Both the position numbers and the translations under genes were made by a program. A stretch of DNA of 64,000 nt from Absidia repens (lineage: Eukaryota > Mucoromycota > Mucoromycetes > Mucorales > Cunninghamellaceae), in contig MCGE01000020.1 in the NCBI GenBank assembly GCA_002105175.1, positions 558,001 through 622,000 on the forward strand. Reading direction: 5' to 3'. Of the stretch, positions 1-12,454 are shown in pieces. The notes under the pieces were generated by a model. It did not search any database. It saw nothing but the letters and a program-made list of their open reading frames with translations, and had not been told where the DNA came from. The first letter of the stretch is position 1, and each line of letters opens with the position of its first letter.

Positions 1-269
1 ACACCCTCACATACACACAGAAGTTACGGGAATTAAACAACGCAGTACGCTGCTTCCTGTACTATACAATAAGGACCCACAATAATGATATCAACGGGAA
101 AACGAAATTGTATCGTCGTCATGGGTGATGCTTTATTTTGATGTGTGTAGCCATGTCATATCTAGCAAGACAGTGCTCTTCTGGAATCCTGCTTTGTATA
201 TTTTCCTCTCATTGAAAAAAAAATCAGTGAATGGTTTACCACTGCAGGACAGTGAATGACCGAAGAAAT
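1..269. other. non-coding left edge
   Basis: AT-rich sequence before the first dispersed-repeat copy. I see no open frame with family resemblance and no RNA gene. Confidence 0.5.
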
Positions 270-1060
270 CATTTTAAATCCCGCCCACGTGGAGTTTATT
301 TACTTCCACTTTTATTTTTTTCCCTCTCTCTCTCTTTCTTTTCATTTTCTTTTTTTCCTTCGTTTTTTTCTTCGCCATTCAACTTTTTTGAGGTTTTAGT
401 GATCTTAGATTAGCGTTAGGATTGGTTTAGAGGGGGTTTCAGATCAGGGATTACAAGATGCATGGTGGTACCCTTTCAATTCGGATCCAGTATTTGGAAC
501 CACCATTAGTTGGCCCTTTGAAGCCTTCATTAGCTTAGTTTAGTATTAGTTTGTCCATAGTTTGCGCTTGATGTAAATAAAAAATGTCGCTTTTTACAAG
601 CTTCAATGAAAAATGTCCAATTAGTCTTTCTCATGTCTTGTGCAGCAGATCCCTTGTTTACTACAATCACCCCTTCTGATTAATGTTGACGGTTGTTGTG
701 CTTCGACAGCAAATGTGCCTTCGGCTTTTTCATGCTATATACACTATACTAGCTCCTATTTTACAATTGTCTCTTTAGATTAATGTTGCCCATTCTTCAA
801 ATCTCAAAATGAACTCCCTTATTCTTCCTCCAATAGATCCTTCCTTTGTTACAATGAATCCCTCGCCTTTAGTTTTAGTATCCACCAATTTGCTTCAATA
901 AAGTATGTCTATTTATTAACCGCTCTCTCGTCCATTTGTTAATAAATTATTGGGGCTACTATAATTGTTTCATGAGTGACATATCAGACACTTGCTCTTT
1001 AGTCCACCGATATGACTACTCTATCCCCCTAAAGATCCCGAGACTGGTCGGCACTCATAA
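270..1060 (+). repeat. dispersed non-coding repeat, copy 1
   Basis: This copy starts at an AAATCCCGCCCACGTG head (CACGTG at 286-291). A CT-rich tract of about 90 bp follows, then the conserved core at about 433-478 (TTTCAG..CAGGGATTACAAGATGCATG), then a TTAGTTTAGTATTAGTTTGTCC segment and tail subrepeats with AATAAA-like signals. The same order occurs near 10.9, 29.0 and 51.1 kb, inverted near 34.3 kb, and diverged near 21.8 kb. No long reading frame is conserved among copies. It could be a non-autonomous transposon, a solo LTR or a family of non-coding transcription units. Both ends are approximate. Confidence 0.8.
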
Positions 1061-1531
1061 ATCACTTTCTATCAAAGTTCGCGATATTCCTGCTCGATCA
1101 ACCGTATACACGGATCCAGGTCATGCACTGCCTCTATCTGCGGCTATAGAGCATTTTGCACTATTTTCTAGCTTAATTCTACAAAAACCCCACTTCGACA
1201 ACCTCCCTTAATACCCAGTAGATCAATTTCTTGCAACTCTGAGCTGAACACCACGATAGTCTTCGCATTGGCGTCAGTCCACACTCGCTCATCCCAAGTA
1301 TCCCCTGCTCATCTTTCATTTAAAAATGATAATCAGGTGGTAACACATCACCACATGTATGTACATTCCCCATCGTCATTATATAAATTCTTCCACATTG
1401 AAGCCTTTTTTTTTTTTTTTTTTTTGTCATGATTTTATTTCCCATTGATATAAACAATATATTAAAAAAAATACATACTACACTACAGCTAAACTAGACT
1501 ATTCTAAACAAAAAACAAAAATCTAAACTAC
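1061..1531. other. intergenic, THR4 3' flank
   Basis: Non-coding. It contains a 19-base T run near 1407 and AT-rich sequence suited to the 3' UTR of the minus-strand threonine synthase gene. The first part may still belong to the repeat tail. Confidence 0.5.
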
Positions 1532-3260
1532 TTAAAATTCTACACCTTCCACCTTGAGTTCCTTTTCAATCACGTCAATCACCAATTGGGGATCGGCGCG
1601 TTCCACATGTACGACGGAGCGTTCCTTGTCCAAAAGTCCAATGAATTCCTTGGGGAGGACTTGGGCTTGGAAATCAAATCCTTGCTCTTCCTTCAAGGCC
1701 ATTTCGACGGCTTCGGAGAACTTGGCAGGATGAGCGGTGGCCAAACAGATCATGGCGTGGGAACCTTGGGGCAATAAGGAGAGGCTATCGCGTTCAGCAA
1801 GACGATCGGCAGCAACCACACCGACCGAAGTGTGAGGATCCAATACATAGTTGTGCTTTTGGTGATAGTCACGGATGCCGTTGATTGTATCCTTGTCAGT
1901 GACCATGGCCGAATCGAAGATCTTGCGAGCATTCAACACCACGCTATCAGAGACGCGGAACACACCGTCGGTTTTGAGTTCGTCCATCCATTGCGCCACC
2001 GTGCGACCAGCCTTATCGCTCAATTCTTCGTTCAAAGCAGTATCTTTGTCCGCCACTTCGGTGCGTCCACCATCCTTTTCATCATCACGAGCCAAGTACC
2101 ACAAGAGACGTTCAAAGTTGGAAGACACCAAAATATCCATGGCAGGTGAGAGGGTTTCCTTGGATTTGCCACCGACGGTTTGCTTTTCGTAGGCGTTGGT
2201 TTCAAAGAATCGGTACAAGATGTCGTTTTCGTTGGTGGCGACAATCAATTTGTTGGTGGGGAGACCCATACGGTAAGAGTAGTAACCGGCAAGAATATCA
2301 CCAAAGTTACCGGTGGGGACAGAGAAATCAAACTTGATCTTGTCAGCTTCAGCAGAGGCAGCATCAATGTTCAAGGAGCGTAAAAGCAAAAAGTAAGCAT
2401 GGAAGTAGTACACGGTTTGTGCCAAAATACGAGCCCAGTTGATTGAGTTGACAGCACCAAGACGATGTTTATCGTTGAAAGCACGGTTGCTGAAAAGATT
2501 CTTGACGATATCCTGACAATCATCAAAAGTACCTTCCACCGAGAGGTTGTGTACATTCTTGTCGAGCACAGTGGTCATTTGAGCTTCTTGAATAGGACTA
2601 ACACGACCATTGGGATGAAGGATAAACACAGACACATTCTTCTTGTTACGAAGACCATAGATAGCAGCACTAGTATAAATTAAAAAAAATAAAAGAAGAA
2701 ATAATTTTTTTTAGTAAGAGAAATTTGGGATCCCCAGATAGTTTGACAAGAGCATAAGAGGTGACCTTGTCAAAAGAACCGCCCCCCACTTACCTTCCAG
2801 TATCACCAGAAGTAGCACCCACCACAGTTAAACGATGTACTTTTCCACCTTCAGGTTCAGCCTTGTTGCGACGTTCCAAGAAGTATTCAAAGAGATTACC
2901 CACAAATTGAAGAGCTACATCCTTGAAAGCAAAGGTAGGGCCATGGAACAATTCCAACACATACAAACCATCCTTGACCTTGGCCAAAGGAGTGACATCA
3001 GGATGACGGAAGGTAGCATAAGATCGTTCCACCAAACCTTCAAGATCAGATCGTGGGATTTGAGATTCGTCGATGTATAAGGAGAGCACTTGGACAGCTA
3101 ATTCTTGGAAAGAGAGTTGAGACCAAGCTTGACGCCAGTTGTCAGGTAAAGTGGGAATATGGTGAGGAATGAAAAGACCACCGTCAGGAGATAATCCCGC
3201 CATGACAGCTTCTTCAAAAGTATAGTCTTTTACTTGACCGCGAGTAGATCTATATTTCAT
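1532..3260 (-). CDS. THR4: threonine synthase
   Basis: This PLP-dependent enzyme converts O-phosphohomoserine to threonine in the last step of threonine synthesis. The two exons, 3260-2794 and 2669-1532, join in frame to give 534 residues, close to the roughly 514 of yeast Thr4. The N-terminal threonine-synthase domain begins MKYRSTRG. The cofactor lysine lies in FAFKDVA (K113), and the phosphate-binding SGDTG loop (151-155) is split at the exon junction. The intron has a GTAAG donor and a TAG acceptor. The start is the first ATG of the conserved N terminus. It is divergent from nothing close by; the LEA-2 gene upstream is on the same strand, about 0.5 kb away. No missing motifs were seen. 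Confidence 0.96.
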
Positions 3261-3734
3261 TGTTGTATATAAGTATTTATGAAAAAAACAAGAAGAGGAG
3301 AAGAAAATCCAAAAAATTGTAGATTTATTCCAAGTGAGTCATTGGCAACAAGAAATGTCGGAGATAAAAAATATTTTTTTTTTTTCTGTTTTTGAAGGGA
3401 ACATTGATGAGAGAGAGATAGATAGACATAGACAGAGAGGTCTGCAAAAACGGATAATATCATAGCGGTGAATAGAAAATAAAGGAAATAAAATGCTATC
3501 ATAAGCTAAGCTTAGGCCTAGATTATCTAGTAAAAGGGAAACAAAACAAAGTAAAAGTGAACCAGCACAAAAATGCCACCCCCAATAAAAAAAAAAAAAT
3601 AGAGTTGGATCACCCATGATAAATATATAAAAATACTAAAAGACAAGAACGGAAATGAGACAATAATTGATGAATGCCATGTTGTTTTTGGGTGTGTTTT
3701 TTATTGATCAAATAATATTAAAAAATTATAAAGA
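3261..3734. other. intergenic between two minus-strand genes
   Basis: This is the THR4 promoter side and the 3' flank of the LEA-2 gene. It is AT-rich with A/T runs and a GATA-like short repeat near 3420. No coding exon was seen. Confidence 0.5.
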
Positions 3735-4883
3735 CTACAGTACGGTGTTGTTCTAAGACAGACAAATGTAGAAAAAGTAAATATTAGTAAAAGCATAAAT
3801 ATATAATGTACAGTATATTGCAGTAGCTTACTTGGATCGGACATGGGAATGTAGATTGGGACATAATGGTAGGATGGACAGAGACAAAAAGGACACGTGC
3901 AGTAACTTGAATAGTATATGCAATGGTCAAATCTTGAGGCTCAGAACCTGTCAAACCACATTTGTCTGCCAGATCATTGAGAATGATTTGATCAGGGTCG
4001 GTCATTGGATCATAAACAATAGAAAAGGGGAATATAAAACTAAAATCGCTGTATTTCGGCAGTTCTTGATAAGGTAAGAAACCACCACCAACTGGGTATG
4101 CATTAGCAGTTCCTAAAGGATCGGGGTAGTAAGCCTAATAAAAAAAATTAAAAAAAAAAAGATCTCCCTCAGCGGGATGAATAAAAAAAATAAATAAATC
4201 ACGGTTCCTGAAATCCTCATTGTATTTGTTTGTGTATGTGGGGGGAGGGGGGTAAAAGAGTAGATCGATCTTTACCGTTGCATTCATATCAGACACATAG
4301 ATTGGTAACAAATTTGGATTTTTTGCCAAGACAGTTAAACCGAAGTTAAGTTGTAACTTGTCCCCGTTGAATGATAAAGGTTTGCTGCCATTACCAGTAC
4401 TATTCGTAACACCACCCACTTCAATCGTAGGCATGACAAACTTGCTCATAATGGCACCCAAAACAATCACCACAATGATAATAGAGATGATGATAAACCA
4501 AACAATATAGGTGGCCCACTTTGGTAAGCAACAGGCGCAACAGAGGCACCGCAAGCAGCAATTTCTATCATCCATTCGTTTTCTTTTCTTTCTTTTTGCC
4601 CGACCAGAACCTTCTTCAATACCTTCATCAATAGCCGCTACAGCATGTAGATCGTTTGAATCTATCAAGATGATGATGATGACGGCAACAGAAACAAAGT
4701 TAGGACCGCAGATAGAGAGAAATAAATTAAGGTAATATTTTTCGACTGATTTTTACGGAACTTACGGTTTGGTTTTTCCGCTGCCATATGGTTGTGTGGC
4801 AGGGTGGTATTCGTATCATTGACTGTATGTGATAGTGAGGACGATATTGACGATGAGTTGCTTCTATTCGTTCGTGATTCCAT
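3735..4883 (-). CDS. LEA-2 domain single-pass membrane protein
   Basis: The model has four exons: 4883-4766, 4661-4276, 4134-3832 and an 18-nt last exon 3752-3735. They total 274 residues, and every junction is in frame. A Ser/Asn-rich N terminus is followed by a basic stretch (RAKRKKRKRM) and a cysteine cluster at about 74-84 that is a candidate for palmitoylation. One transmembrane segment lies at about 88-112. The C-terminal half resembles the LEA-2 domain found in fungal vacuolar or plasma-membrane proteins (pattern of pairs of beta strands, NPN, YP). It probably has an N-in topology with the LEA-2 domain in a lumen or outside. An upstream in-frame-looking ATG at 5018 exists but lies in low-complexity Phe-rich sequence, so I preferred 4883. 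The biochemical role is unknown. Confidence 0.8.
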
Positions 4884-5633
4884 ATCGTACAAAAAAAAAA
4901 AAAGTGGTTTCAAAAAGAAACAGAAAAATAAAACGAAAAAAAAGAAGGCATTTTGAGATATTACTATGGAAACTCCGAAAAGAGAGCCTAAAATAGTATC
5001 AATTTTCGACCTTCCCATGTTTATGATTCACTCAACAAACTTCTTTACTATACCATACTTTACTACTCATCCGAAGGAGTAATTGACCGTCTTTGTATAA
5101 CATACGCTATAGCTGCAGATGAACCTCCCCCCGCCTCTTTCTCCGCCATCGATTTGTTCCATTCTTCTTGATGTACGTTCAATCTTTTACCTTTCAATGT
5201 GATTTATTTTATTTGCACTTGATGTGCACTTTTTATGTATGACATGTCACAAGGGGCAAACCTTCATCTCATTGTGATCAGCATGCAGAAAAATGCAGAA
5301 TTTTTATTATAATTATTACATAGACCATAAAAATTTAAACCACCTTTTTTTTTGTTGTTGTGTTAAACAGAGAGATCATCTCGCTGTAATTAATACACGA
5401 AACTTTTCTTTAACCACTACGCAGACGTGTTGGTTCATACTTTTTGATCCAGCAGCACCTTTTTTTTTTTGATCCACCAAGTGTCAATGAACTCAGGTCG
5501 AGATTTGAGCATTTCAATGACCGCTGTGGCTTGGCATGATTTTTTTTTTTCTTCCTTTCTTTTCTCAAAAAAAAAAAAATTCTCTTGCTGTCTTTTCTCC
5601 ACCCTTTTTTTTTTTTTGACACATATAAAAGCC
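4884..5633. promoter_or_regulatory. divergent intergenic region LEA-2 / CBF5
   Basis: About 750 bp separate the two divergently transcribed start codons, so both promoters must lie here. It contains several A and T runs, including CT-rich tracts just before the CBF5 ATG. No clear TATA box was chosen. Confidence 0.5.
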
Positions 5634-7365
5634 ATGGCTGACGAATCGGTGATCAAACCTACAGCAACCACTCCTGCTATCAACACCTCCAACTGGCCTC
5701 TTTTGTTGAAGGTACAAACAATAGATACACATATTTTCTCCATTAACATTTTACTTCATGTCAATGTTAACCGGATTTTTTTTTTCTTCATTTGTTTTAT
5801 AGAACTACGATCAACTCAACGTTCGTACCGGTCATTACACTCCTATTCCTAGTGGCTGTTCTCCCTTGAAACGTCCTCTCGATGAATATCTCCGTTATGG
5901 TGTGATCAACTTGGATAAGGTACAAGAAATGACATTAATACGAAGAAAACAATGGATGCTTGCATGCATCATGATTTTGTGGGTGGTAGGGATTCTCATT
6001 CATTCATTTTTTTTTTATATTTTATTTATACGCTATCTAGCCTGCCAATCCTTCTTCTCACGAAGTTGTCGCTTGGGTCCGTCGTATCTTACGTATTGAT
6101 AAAACCGGTCATAGTGGAACTCTTGACCCTAAAGTGACAGGTGTACTTATTGTTTGTTTGTCCCGTGCCACACGTTTGGTCAAATCTCAACAAGGTGCTG
6201 GTAAAGAATACGTCTGTATCTTGCGTCTTCATGATGCTCTTGAAAGCGAAAAGAAGCTTTCTCAGGTAATTAAGTGATATTCAGTCATTATTCTCATGTG
6301 TGTGTATGTCATATGGAACTTGCCCACTCACTGTTTTTTTTTGGTTGTGGTGGGTTATAGTCTATCGAAACTTTGACTGGTGCCTTGTTCCAACGTCCTC
6401 CTCTTATCTCTGCTGTCAAGCGTCAATTGCGTGTGCGAACCATTCACGAAAGCAAATTGTACGAATTTGATAACGACCGTCATTTGGCTGTATTCTGGGC
6501 TAGCTGTGAAGCCGGTACTTATATGCGTACCTTGTGTGTGCACTTGGGTCTTTTGTTGGGTGTGGGTGGCCATATGCAAGAACTTCGCCGTGTGCGTTCC
6601 GGAGCCATGTCTGAAAACGACGATATCGTGACCATGCACGATGTGATGGATGCTCAATGGGTGTATGACAACAACAAGGATGAAAACTACTTGCGTCGTG
6701 TGGTGCGTCCTTTGGAAACCTTGTTGACTGGCTACAAGCGTGTGGTAGTGAAGGATAGTGCTGTCAATGCTGTCTGTTACGGTGCCAAATTGATGATTCC
6801 CGGTCTGTTGCGTTACGAAAGCGGTATTGAAGTCAACGAAGAAGTCGTGCTCATGACCACCAAGGGTGAAGCGATTGCTTTGGCTTATGCTCAAATGACC
6901 ACCGCTGTGATGGCTACCTGTGATCACGGTGTTGTTGCTAAAATCAAGCGTGTTATCATGGAAAGAGATTTGTATCCTCGTCGTTGGGGTATGGGTCCTG
7001 TTGCTGCTGCCAAGAAGAAGCTCAAGACGGAAGGCAAGTTGGACAAGTTTGGCCGTGTGACTGACGAAACCCCCGAAATCTGGAAGTCAAACTATGTCGA
7101 TTTCTGCAACAACCCTACTGGAAATGAACCCGAACCTGTCTTTGGCAAGCCCGCAAGCGCTGTCGTTGCTGCTGCTGGTGTCCAACCCAAGATCACTGCT
7201 GTCGGTGTCGCTGCCAAGGATGCTATGGATACTACTACTTCCGATGCTTCCGCCAACAAGAAACGTGCTGCTGAAGCTGACGAAGAAAAGGCTGATGCCA
7301 AGAAGGCCAAGAAGGAAAAGAAGGAAAAGAAGGAAAAGAAAGAAAAGAAGAAGAGCAAGGATTGA
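5634..7365 (+). CDS. CBF5: H/ACA snoRNP pseudouridine synthase (dyskerin)
   Basis: Cbf5 isomerises uridine in rRNA and snRNA as the catalytic subunit of nucleolar H/ACA RNPs. Exons 5634-5711, 5803-5919, 6041-6265 and 6361-7365 join in frame to 474 residues, about yeast size. The N terminus (VIKP...WPLLLK) and the TruB-like domain match closely. The catalytic aspartate is D94 in [12 protein letters not shown] domain follows at roughly 265-345, beginning around the VVVKDSAV segment. The C terminus carries the usual KKE/KKD-rich tail. Introns are 91, 121 and 95 bp with GTACAAR or GTAATT donors. It is transcribed away from the LEA-2 gene and converges on the NBR1-like gene downstream. Nothing is missing. 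Confidence 0.98.
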
Positions 7366-8185
7366 AGACGTTTAGTTTAGTTTATATTTAGTTACTAGTT
7401 TTACTCTACACACAATTTTTTTTACATGTTTTACATTTGACCTTCCCCATTCTGCTGTTCCATCCTACTTCCACATCACATTTTGATCTTCTCTTTTTTT
7501 ATTTGTCATATACATCATTACCCTTTGTCATTCTTTACATACAAACATCCTTTTCTCTCAAATTTGAAAAAATTGATTCTCTTTGCTTTATATGTTTATT
7601 TTTTTTATATATCTTTTAATAATAAAAAACGAATCATCAATTTATTTGTCTACAAATTTTCATCTCCTTTTTATGTCATGTGCGTGTATGACTGTGTATA
7701 TTATGTAGTGTGAATGGTGCTGAGGGGATGGTTTTAGCATTCGCGCATATCATAGAATTTGTGTATTTTTATTTTTATTTTTATTTTCATTCCTGTCATA
7801 ACGAAATTTATACTATTATTTTATTAAACAGCTCATATCCGATCTACAAAACTAAAACAGTATCCTACCGTCAATTCATCATGATCATGATTGCGAGTAG
7901 ACACATTCATGCAAAAACATCTTTTGAAGCCCGCTATTTGCCAGTCAGTTTCAGTAAAAAAAATTTTTTTATTCATTTTAACAGTTTGTACTACAAAAAT
8001 AATATGGGGAAGTGTGCGGGTGGGGGGATACTAATAAAATAATTGTGGGGGGGGGAAGAGGCAGTGGAAACTAAATATATAAATAAAGAGGAACAAGACC
8101 AAATGAGGGGATTGGTGACTACGCACCACCAGCAAACTTAGTGATGGGATACCAGATTTGCAAAAGTTTGTTCCAGGCGATACGT
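7366..8185. other. convergent intergenic CBF5 / NBR1-like A
   Basis: Two 3' ends converge here. The first 350 bp are T-rich 3'-UTR-like sequence. From 8120 to 8185 on the minus strand there is a remnant that resembles the end of a UBA domain, in a different frame from the annotated stop (see findings). Confidence 0.55.
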
Positions 8186-9051
8186 TTAAGATGATGATGA
8201 TGATGATGATCCAGAGAGTTGATCCTTTCCATCCACTTTGATGAAGCCGTCATCTGTGTTGATTGAGAACGGAGACGAGGATGAAGATGAATCATGCTTT
8301 GCAGATTTTGGTATATTTATGCGGGGAGCGAAAGACAATCCATGAGTGGGCACCGCCGTTTTCAATCCAGTATCAGGAACAATCGTTGCGGTATAGCAAG
8401 GAGGATTATTCACCGTGATAATACACAAAAGTGCTTCTCCAAAAGCAGTACCGTCAGGAGTGACCATAAAGAAGAGTCCAGATTTCGGACCAGGCACCTT
8501 GTCAGCAGTCAAGTCGACGGATACGTCCACTTCTTCGCCGGGCAACACTTGAGGTAATTTCGTTTCATGTTGATAGCTAAATAGTTTAGAGGGCCGCACA
8601 CTACCACCAATGAATTTCAATGTGGACTCAGAAGGCCAGGCAGTAAATCCGGTGTTTTTGACACGCCATGTTTTCAGAAAGGGCAGAGAAGGGTCGATCC
8701 GATGTCCATCAGGAATATTGGTATGGTTAACAAACGTTGCCGAGAACACGGTATCCAGATGAGAAGCAACATTGTCGGCTATTGTGTTGTTGTTGTTGTT
8801 GCTGTTGCTGTTGCTGTTGTTGTTGTCAGTGATGGCAGAGGCTTCGTGTTCAGGATTCATTTCAGACCTTTCCAGAGTTTCGCAGTCAGTGGATTTGCGG
8901 GCATAATTCAATTCCGGTAATAAGATGGTATCCATGCTCGTAAGAGGTACAAGTGGTTGCCGGATCTTCAAAAAGACATGATCCCGGTTGTGTAAAAGGA
9001 GCGGTTCGCATGTTTCACAAAGGTCATAGTCAGGACAATGGCCACACTATC

Positions 9052-9083
<32 letters not shown>

Positions 9084-10308
9084 CCAGATTAGAATTGTTC
9101 TCGTTAGTTTTTGGTCATTTCTTGTGCTGAATATTACCTTGTATCGGACACCGACGATATCAGAATTACAATGGTCACAGATAACATTGTTATGCTTGAT
9201 ACCAGGGTTCTTCTTCTGTGAGTCGTCGGACGCCTTGGATGGCATGTCTTGAGAGGCGATGGTGGGTTTGGCGTCAGTATACCTTATCAAATGAGTCGCG
9301 TCGTGAGGAATACATTTTTGATATTGGCACAAAAAACAAGCATGATAATCATCGCATTGATCGCAAGCAAAATGATGGCTACAAACGAAAAAAAAAAGAA
9401 TTAAGTACCATTCGTATGATTCCCATCGTTATTGCTTTGTTTTGACTTACCCAGGAAGAGGTTTCTTGCATCCACCACATGACACGGAAGAAGGAGGGAT
9501 CAGTGCTTTGTTATCAGTCTGGTTGGGGACATCGACTACATTGGAAGAATTGCCGCCGGGTTTTTGTTGTTGCTGTTGCTGTTGCTGTTCCAGACGGTCC
9601 TGCTTTTGGTCCATGCGATCTTGCTTTTGTTCCAGACGGTCTTGCCTTTGTTCCAAGCGACTTTGCTGTTGTTGCTGTTGAGATACCAACTGAGTAATTT
9701 TGGAAGCATTTTCGGAGGTTTCCACTAGCAGTTTTTCCATACGTCGATAGAAGTCAAGTTGGAAGGTTGAGTGGTCGGATGGCGGTGTTGTTTCTGTTGC
9801 CGACTTTGTTTCAGGTTGCTGTGGTTGTAGTGATGGCAATAAACTATTTCCTTTTTGATTGGCAAATAAAGGAAATGTGGGTGTGTTTGATGTTCCGAAG
9901 GTCAGTTTTGGCGTTGATGCTGTTTCAGTAGCTGCTGCGGGCGCGTTAGATGACGCGTTTGGTTCTTCCTTGGGATCAGTGGATTTCTTGCCTTTCACTC
10001 GAACCCAACATTTATTCCATTCTGTTGAAGCATATCCATAGCGCTGTTCAATCAAACTGATGGGGTCTTCCGAACCAAGTATCATAGAGTTATTAGAGGA
10101 CGTTTCAGTATATATAATTTCAAAGCGATTGTTTTCCAATTCGAAGGCCTTTTCTACCTATGAACGACGAGAAATATGAGTGAGTGAAATTAACTTGACA
10201 ATTGTGAGCAATATAAATTACCTTCTTATAGAATGCTTCTGTATCAGGTACGTCTACTATGCGACGGTACTCTTTTGTATTTTCAAGCCTGACTTTGAAT
10301 GTTGCCAT
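8186..10308 (-). CDS. NBR1-like autophagy receptor A, lacking UBA
   Basis: Exons 10308-10222, 10157-9451, 9378-9138 and 9046-8186 join in frame to 631 residues. In order these give a PB1-like N-terminal domain (1 to about 85), a Gln-rich linker with RLEQxQD heptads that could form a coiled coil (about 196-227), and two ZZ-type zinc fingers. The first runs from C256 (CGGC) across an exon junction to the HLI end; the second begins CDHCNSD. A four-tryptophan FW/Nbr1 Ig-like domain follows at about 448-560. This is the NBR1 layout, and NBR1 proteins link cargo to Atg8 on phagophores. The protein then ends after a short Ser run, with no UBA domain. Its neighbour is a same-strand paralogue with identical intron positions. 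The C terminus looks secondarily truncated, though expression could still be normal. Confidence 0.85.
9053..9082. repeat. A30 homopolymer in intron 3 of NBR1-like A
   Basis: Thirty consecutive A on the plus strand, so a T30 pyrimidine tract five bases before the acceptor AG on the minus-strand transcript. Confidence 0.9.
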
Positions 10309-10904
10309 GAAGAAAAAATAAAATAAAAAAGTAAAAGGAAAAAGCAACCAGAAAAAAGGTCGACACATAAAAATAAGTGCGGTGTTTAAACATAGATCAG
10401 AAATTTGCACAGTGCTACTGTGACAATAAAATCTGTCTGTGGTGTTTAGTTCATGATAAAAATATTGTAAGTATATAATATTTTGAATAGTGTTTAGTGT
10501 TTGTGGATTGCGTACGTGACAAATGCTTTTGACTGAGGGCTAAAAAGTGGATACTAGTAATACAGTACCGACACAATAATTTATAATACTCGATCCATCA
10601 TCATCTGACTTTATTTTAATAAAGTATGTAGGCCTCACTTCTAATATTATGCCATCCCTTTTAAATCTGCAAATAACAATAATGATATATAAACACACAA
10701 TCCATGCAAAGAAACTCTGATCTAGGTTGGTTGTGATTGAACAAGTGCTTTCTCAAAATTTTCCAATGGTCTTCAACTATTACATTTTTATGCTCCCGTC
10801 ACTATTTTTTTTTTTTTTTTTTTTTTTTTCAATGTGTTCATCCTTTCTTATTCGATATATATCCACCAATAGCCATTTCACGACCCAAACTCCAAAAACC
10901 CCAC
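10309..10904. other. intergenic upstream of NBR1-like A
   Basis: Promoter side of gene A, AT-rich, with a long T run at 10806-10829 directly before the next repeat copy. No exon was recognised. Confidence 0.5.
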
Positions 10905-11800
10905 AAAACTTTGAAATGCCGCCCACGTGAAAAATTTATTTACTCCGAATTTTATTTTTTTCGCTTTCTTTCTTTTTTTCTTCCTTCATTCTTCACAACT
11001 GTGGCTCCTATGGGGCTATGGTGGACTTAGATTAGTGTCAGGACTAGTTTAGAAGCGTTTTCAGCTCAGGGATTACACGATGCATGGGGAACCCCTTTCA
11101 CTTTGGGTCTAGGATCTGATGGCACCATTAGTCGGCTTTTTAGAGTCTTTCATTAGCTCAGTTTAGTGTCAGTTTGTCCATCGTTTGAATCTATATCTGG
11201 AATAAAAATGTTTCCGTGTATTTTATCTCAACGAAATACGTACCATTTGTCTCTCATGTTTTTCACAATAGATCCCTCTTTTACTACCATCGCGTTTTTT
11301 GTTTAGTATAGACCGATGTTATGCTTTAAAGACAAATGTCCGTCCTTACTGTCTTTATTACGCCTTTGGCAGTATATTAGATATCGTTTTGCGATTGCGC
11401 AATTAGATTGATCTCACTGTTAGTCTTCCATTAGATCCTTCCATCAGATCTCTTGTGACAATGAACCTCTCATCTTTAATTTAGTACATATTAATATACA
11501 GCGCTTCAATAAAATATGCCCTTTTTATTAGTTAACCATACTATGACTCATATGATAGTGGAAAATGTTCGTTATTGTTGATTTTTTATGAGTGTCGTAT
11601 TCAGTACCTGCTTTCTAGTTTACCCACCTTGTCCACTTTTACTCATTCCTCCCTCCTCCCCTCCCCTTCAAATTTCAAACCACTGGTTGACAGTCTTGGA
11701 TCATTTCACATGAAATGTAGGCATATTGTTGCTCTATCAATCAGTACTAATGAACCTAGGCCGTGCTGCCAGTGTACTCTTCTGTATAAAATGGTATAGC
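10905..11800 (+). repeat. dispersed non-coding repeat, copy 2
   Basis: The head CCGCCCACGTG (CACGTG at 10924-10929) is followed by a CT tract, then the core at about 11057-11100 with CAGCTCAGGGATTACACGATGCATGG, then the TTAGTGTCAGTTTGTCC segment and tail subrepeats. It lies between the two NBR1-like paralogues. Its far tail (about 11700-11790: CATATTG..GCTCTATCA..AATGAACCTAGG) also aligns loosely with the tail of the 51-kb copy. Ends are approximate. Confidence 0.8.
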
Positions 11801-12454
11801 TTTCGCTTGACTAGACTACTGTATATATCAGGACATTGTTTTTTTTATTACGTATGGCATAAGAATAATAGTAACCCCCCTGCCTATAAAAACCCAAACG
11901 AAAATCAGTGAAGCTTTGAGGAGATGCCCACCAAAGTGTAAAATATAGCGAGTGACGAATCCCCATCCTGTCAAAAGCCATACTTCAACAATAACTACAA
12001 CAATAACCCCTCTGGAACCCAATAGATTCTTCATTCTTTGCAAGTGTTAAAATGATTAAATCTCGTATGATCTTTTTTTTTTTTTTTGAATTTGAGAGTG
12101 TAACAAAATAGAAGTGCGTCCCGATCCGAAGAACTTCTCGTTTTCTAAAATGTGGACAAAGAAGACAAAAAATAAATCACAATTCAGTCACCATCGGTAA
12201 TCAATAATCATAGTCTTGGTTTTTTTTTTATAAAAAGCATTTTATTCATTTCCGTCACTTGCAATAATAAAAAAAGAAGCGGTGGGGTGGGGAAATGGAT
12301 GGGGAATAAAAAACTACCAAAAAGATAATTCTAAACAAAAGAAAAAGAATTGGGGGATGGGGAAAAAAAAAGAGAGTATAATAAACTAGTTGGTAAATTG
12401 TAAAGAGAGAAAGAGAGAGAGAGAGAGAGGGAGGGAGGAAATAGGTACTACGAA
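11801..12454. other. intergenic 3' of NBR1-like B
   Basis: This is the 3' flank of the minus-strand gene. It contains T runs and an (AG)n microsatellite around 12403-12428. No coding exon was seen. Confidence 0.5.

Noticed and set aside
4884..5018. Longer start for the LEA-2 gene at 5018 (MGRSKIDTILGSLFG)
   Set aside because: The extension runs through Phe-rich low-complexity sequence coded by A/T runs and is not needed by the family; kept only as an alternative.
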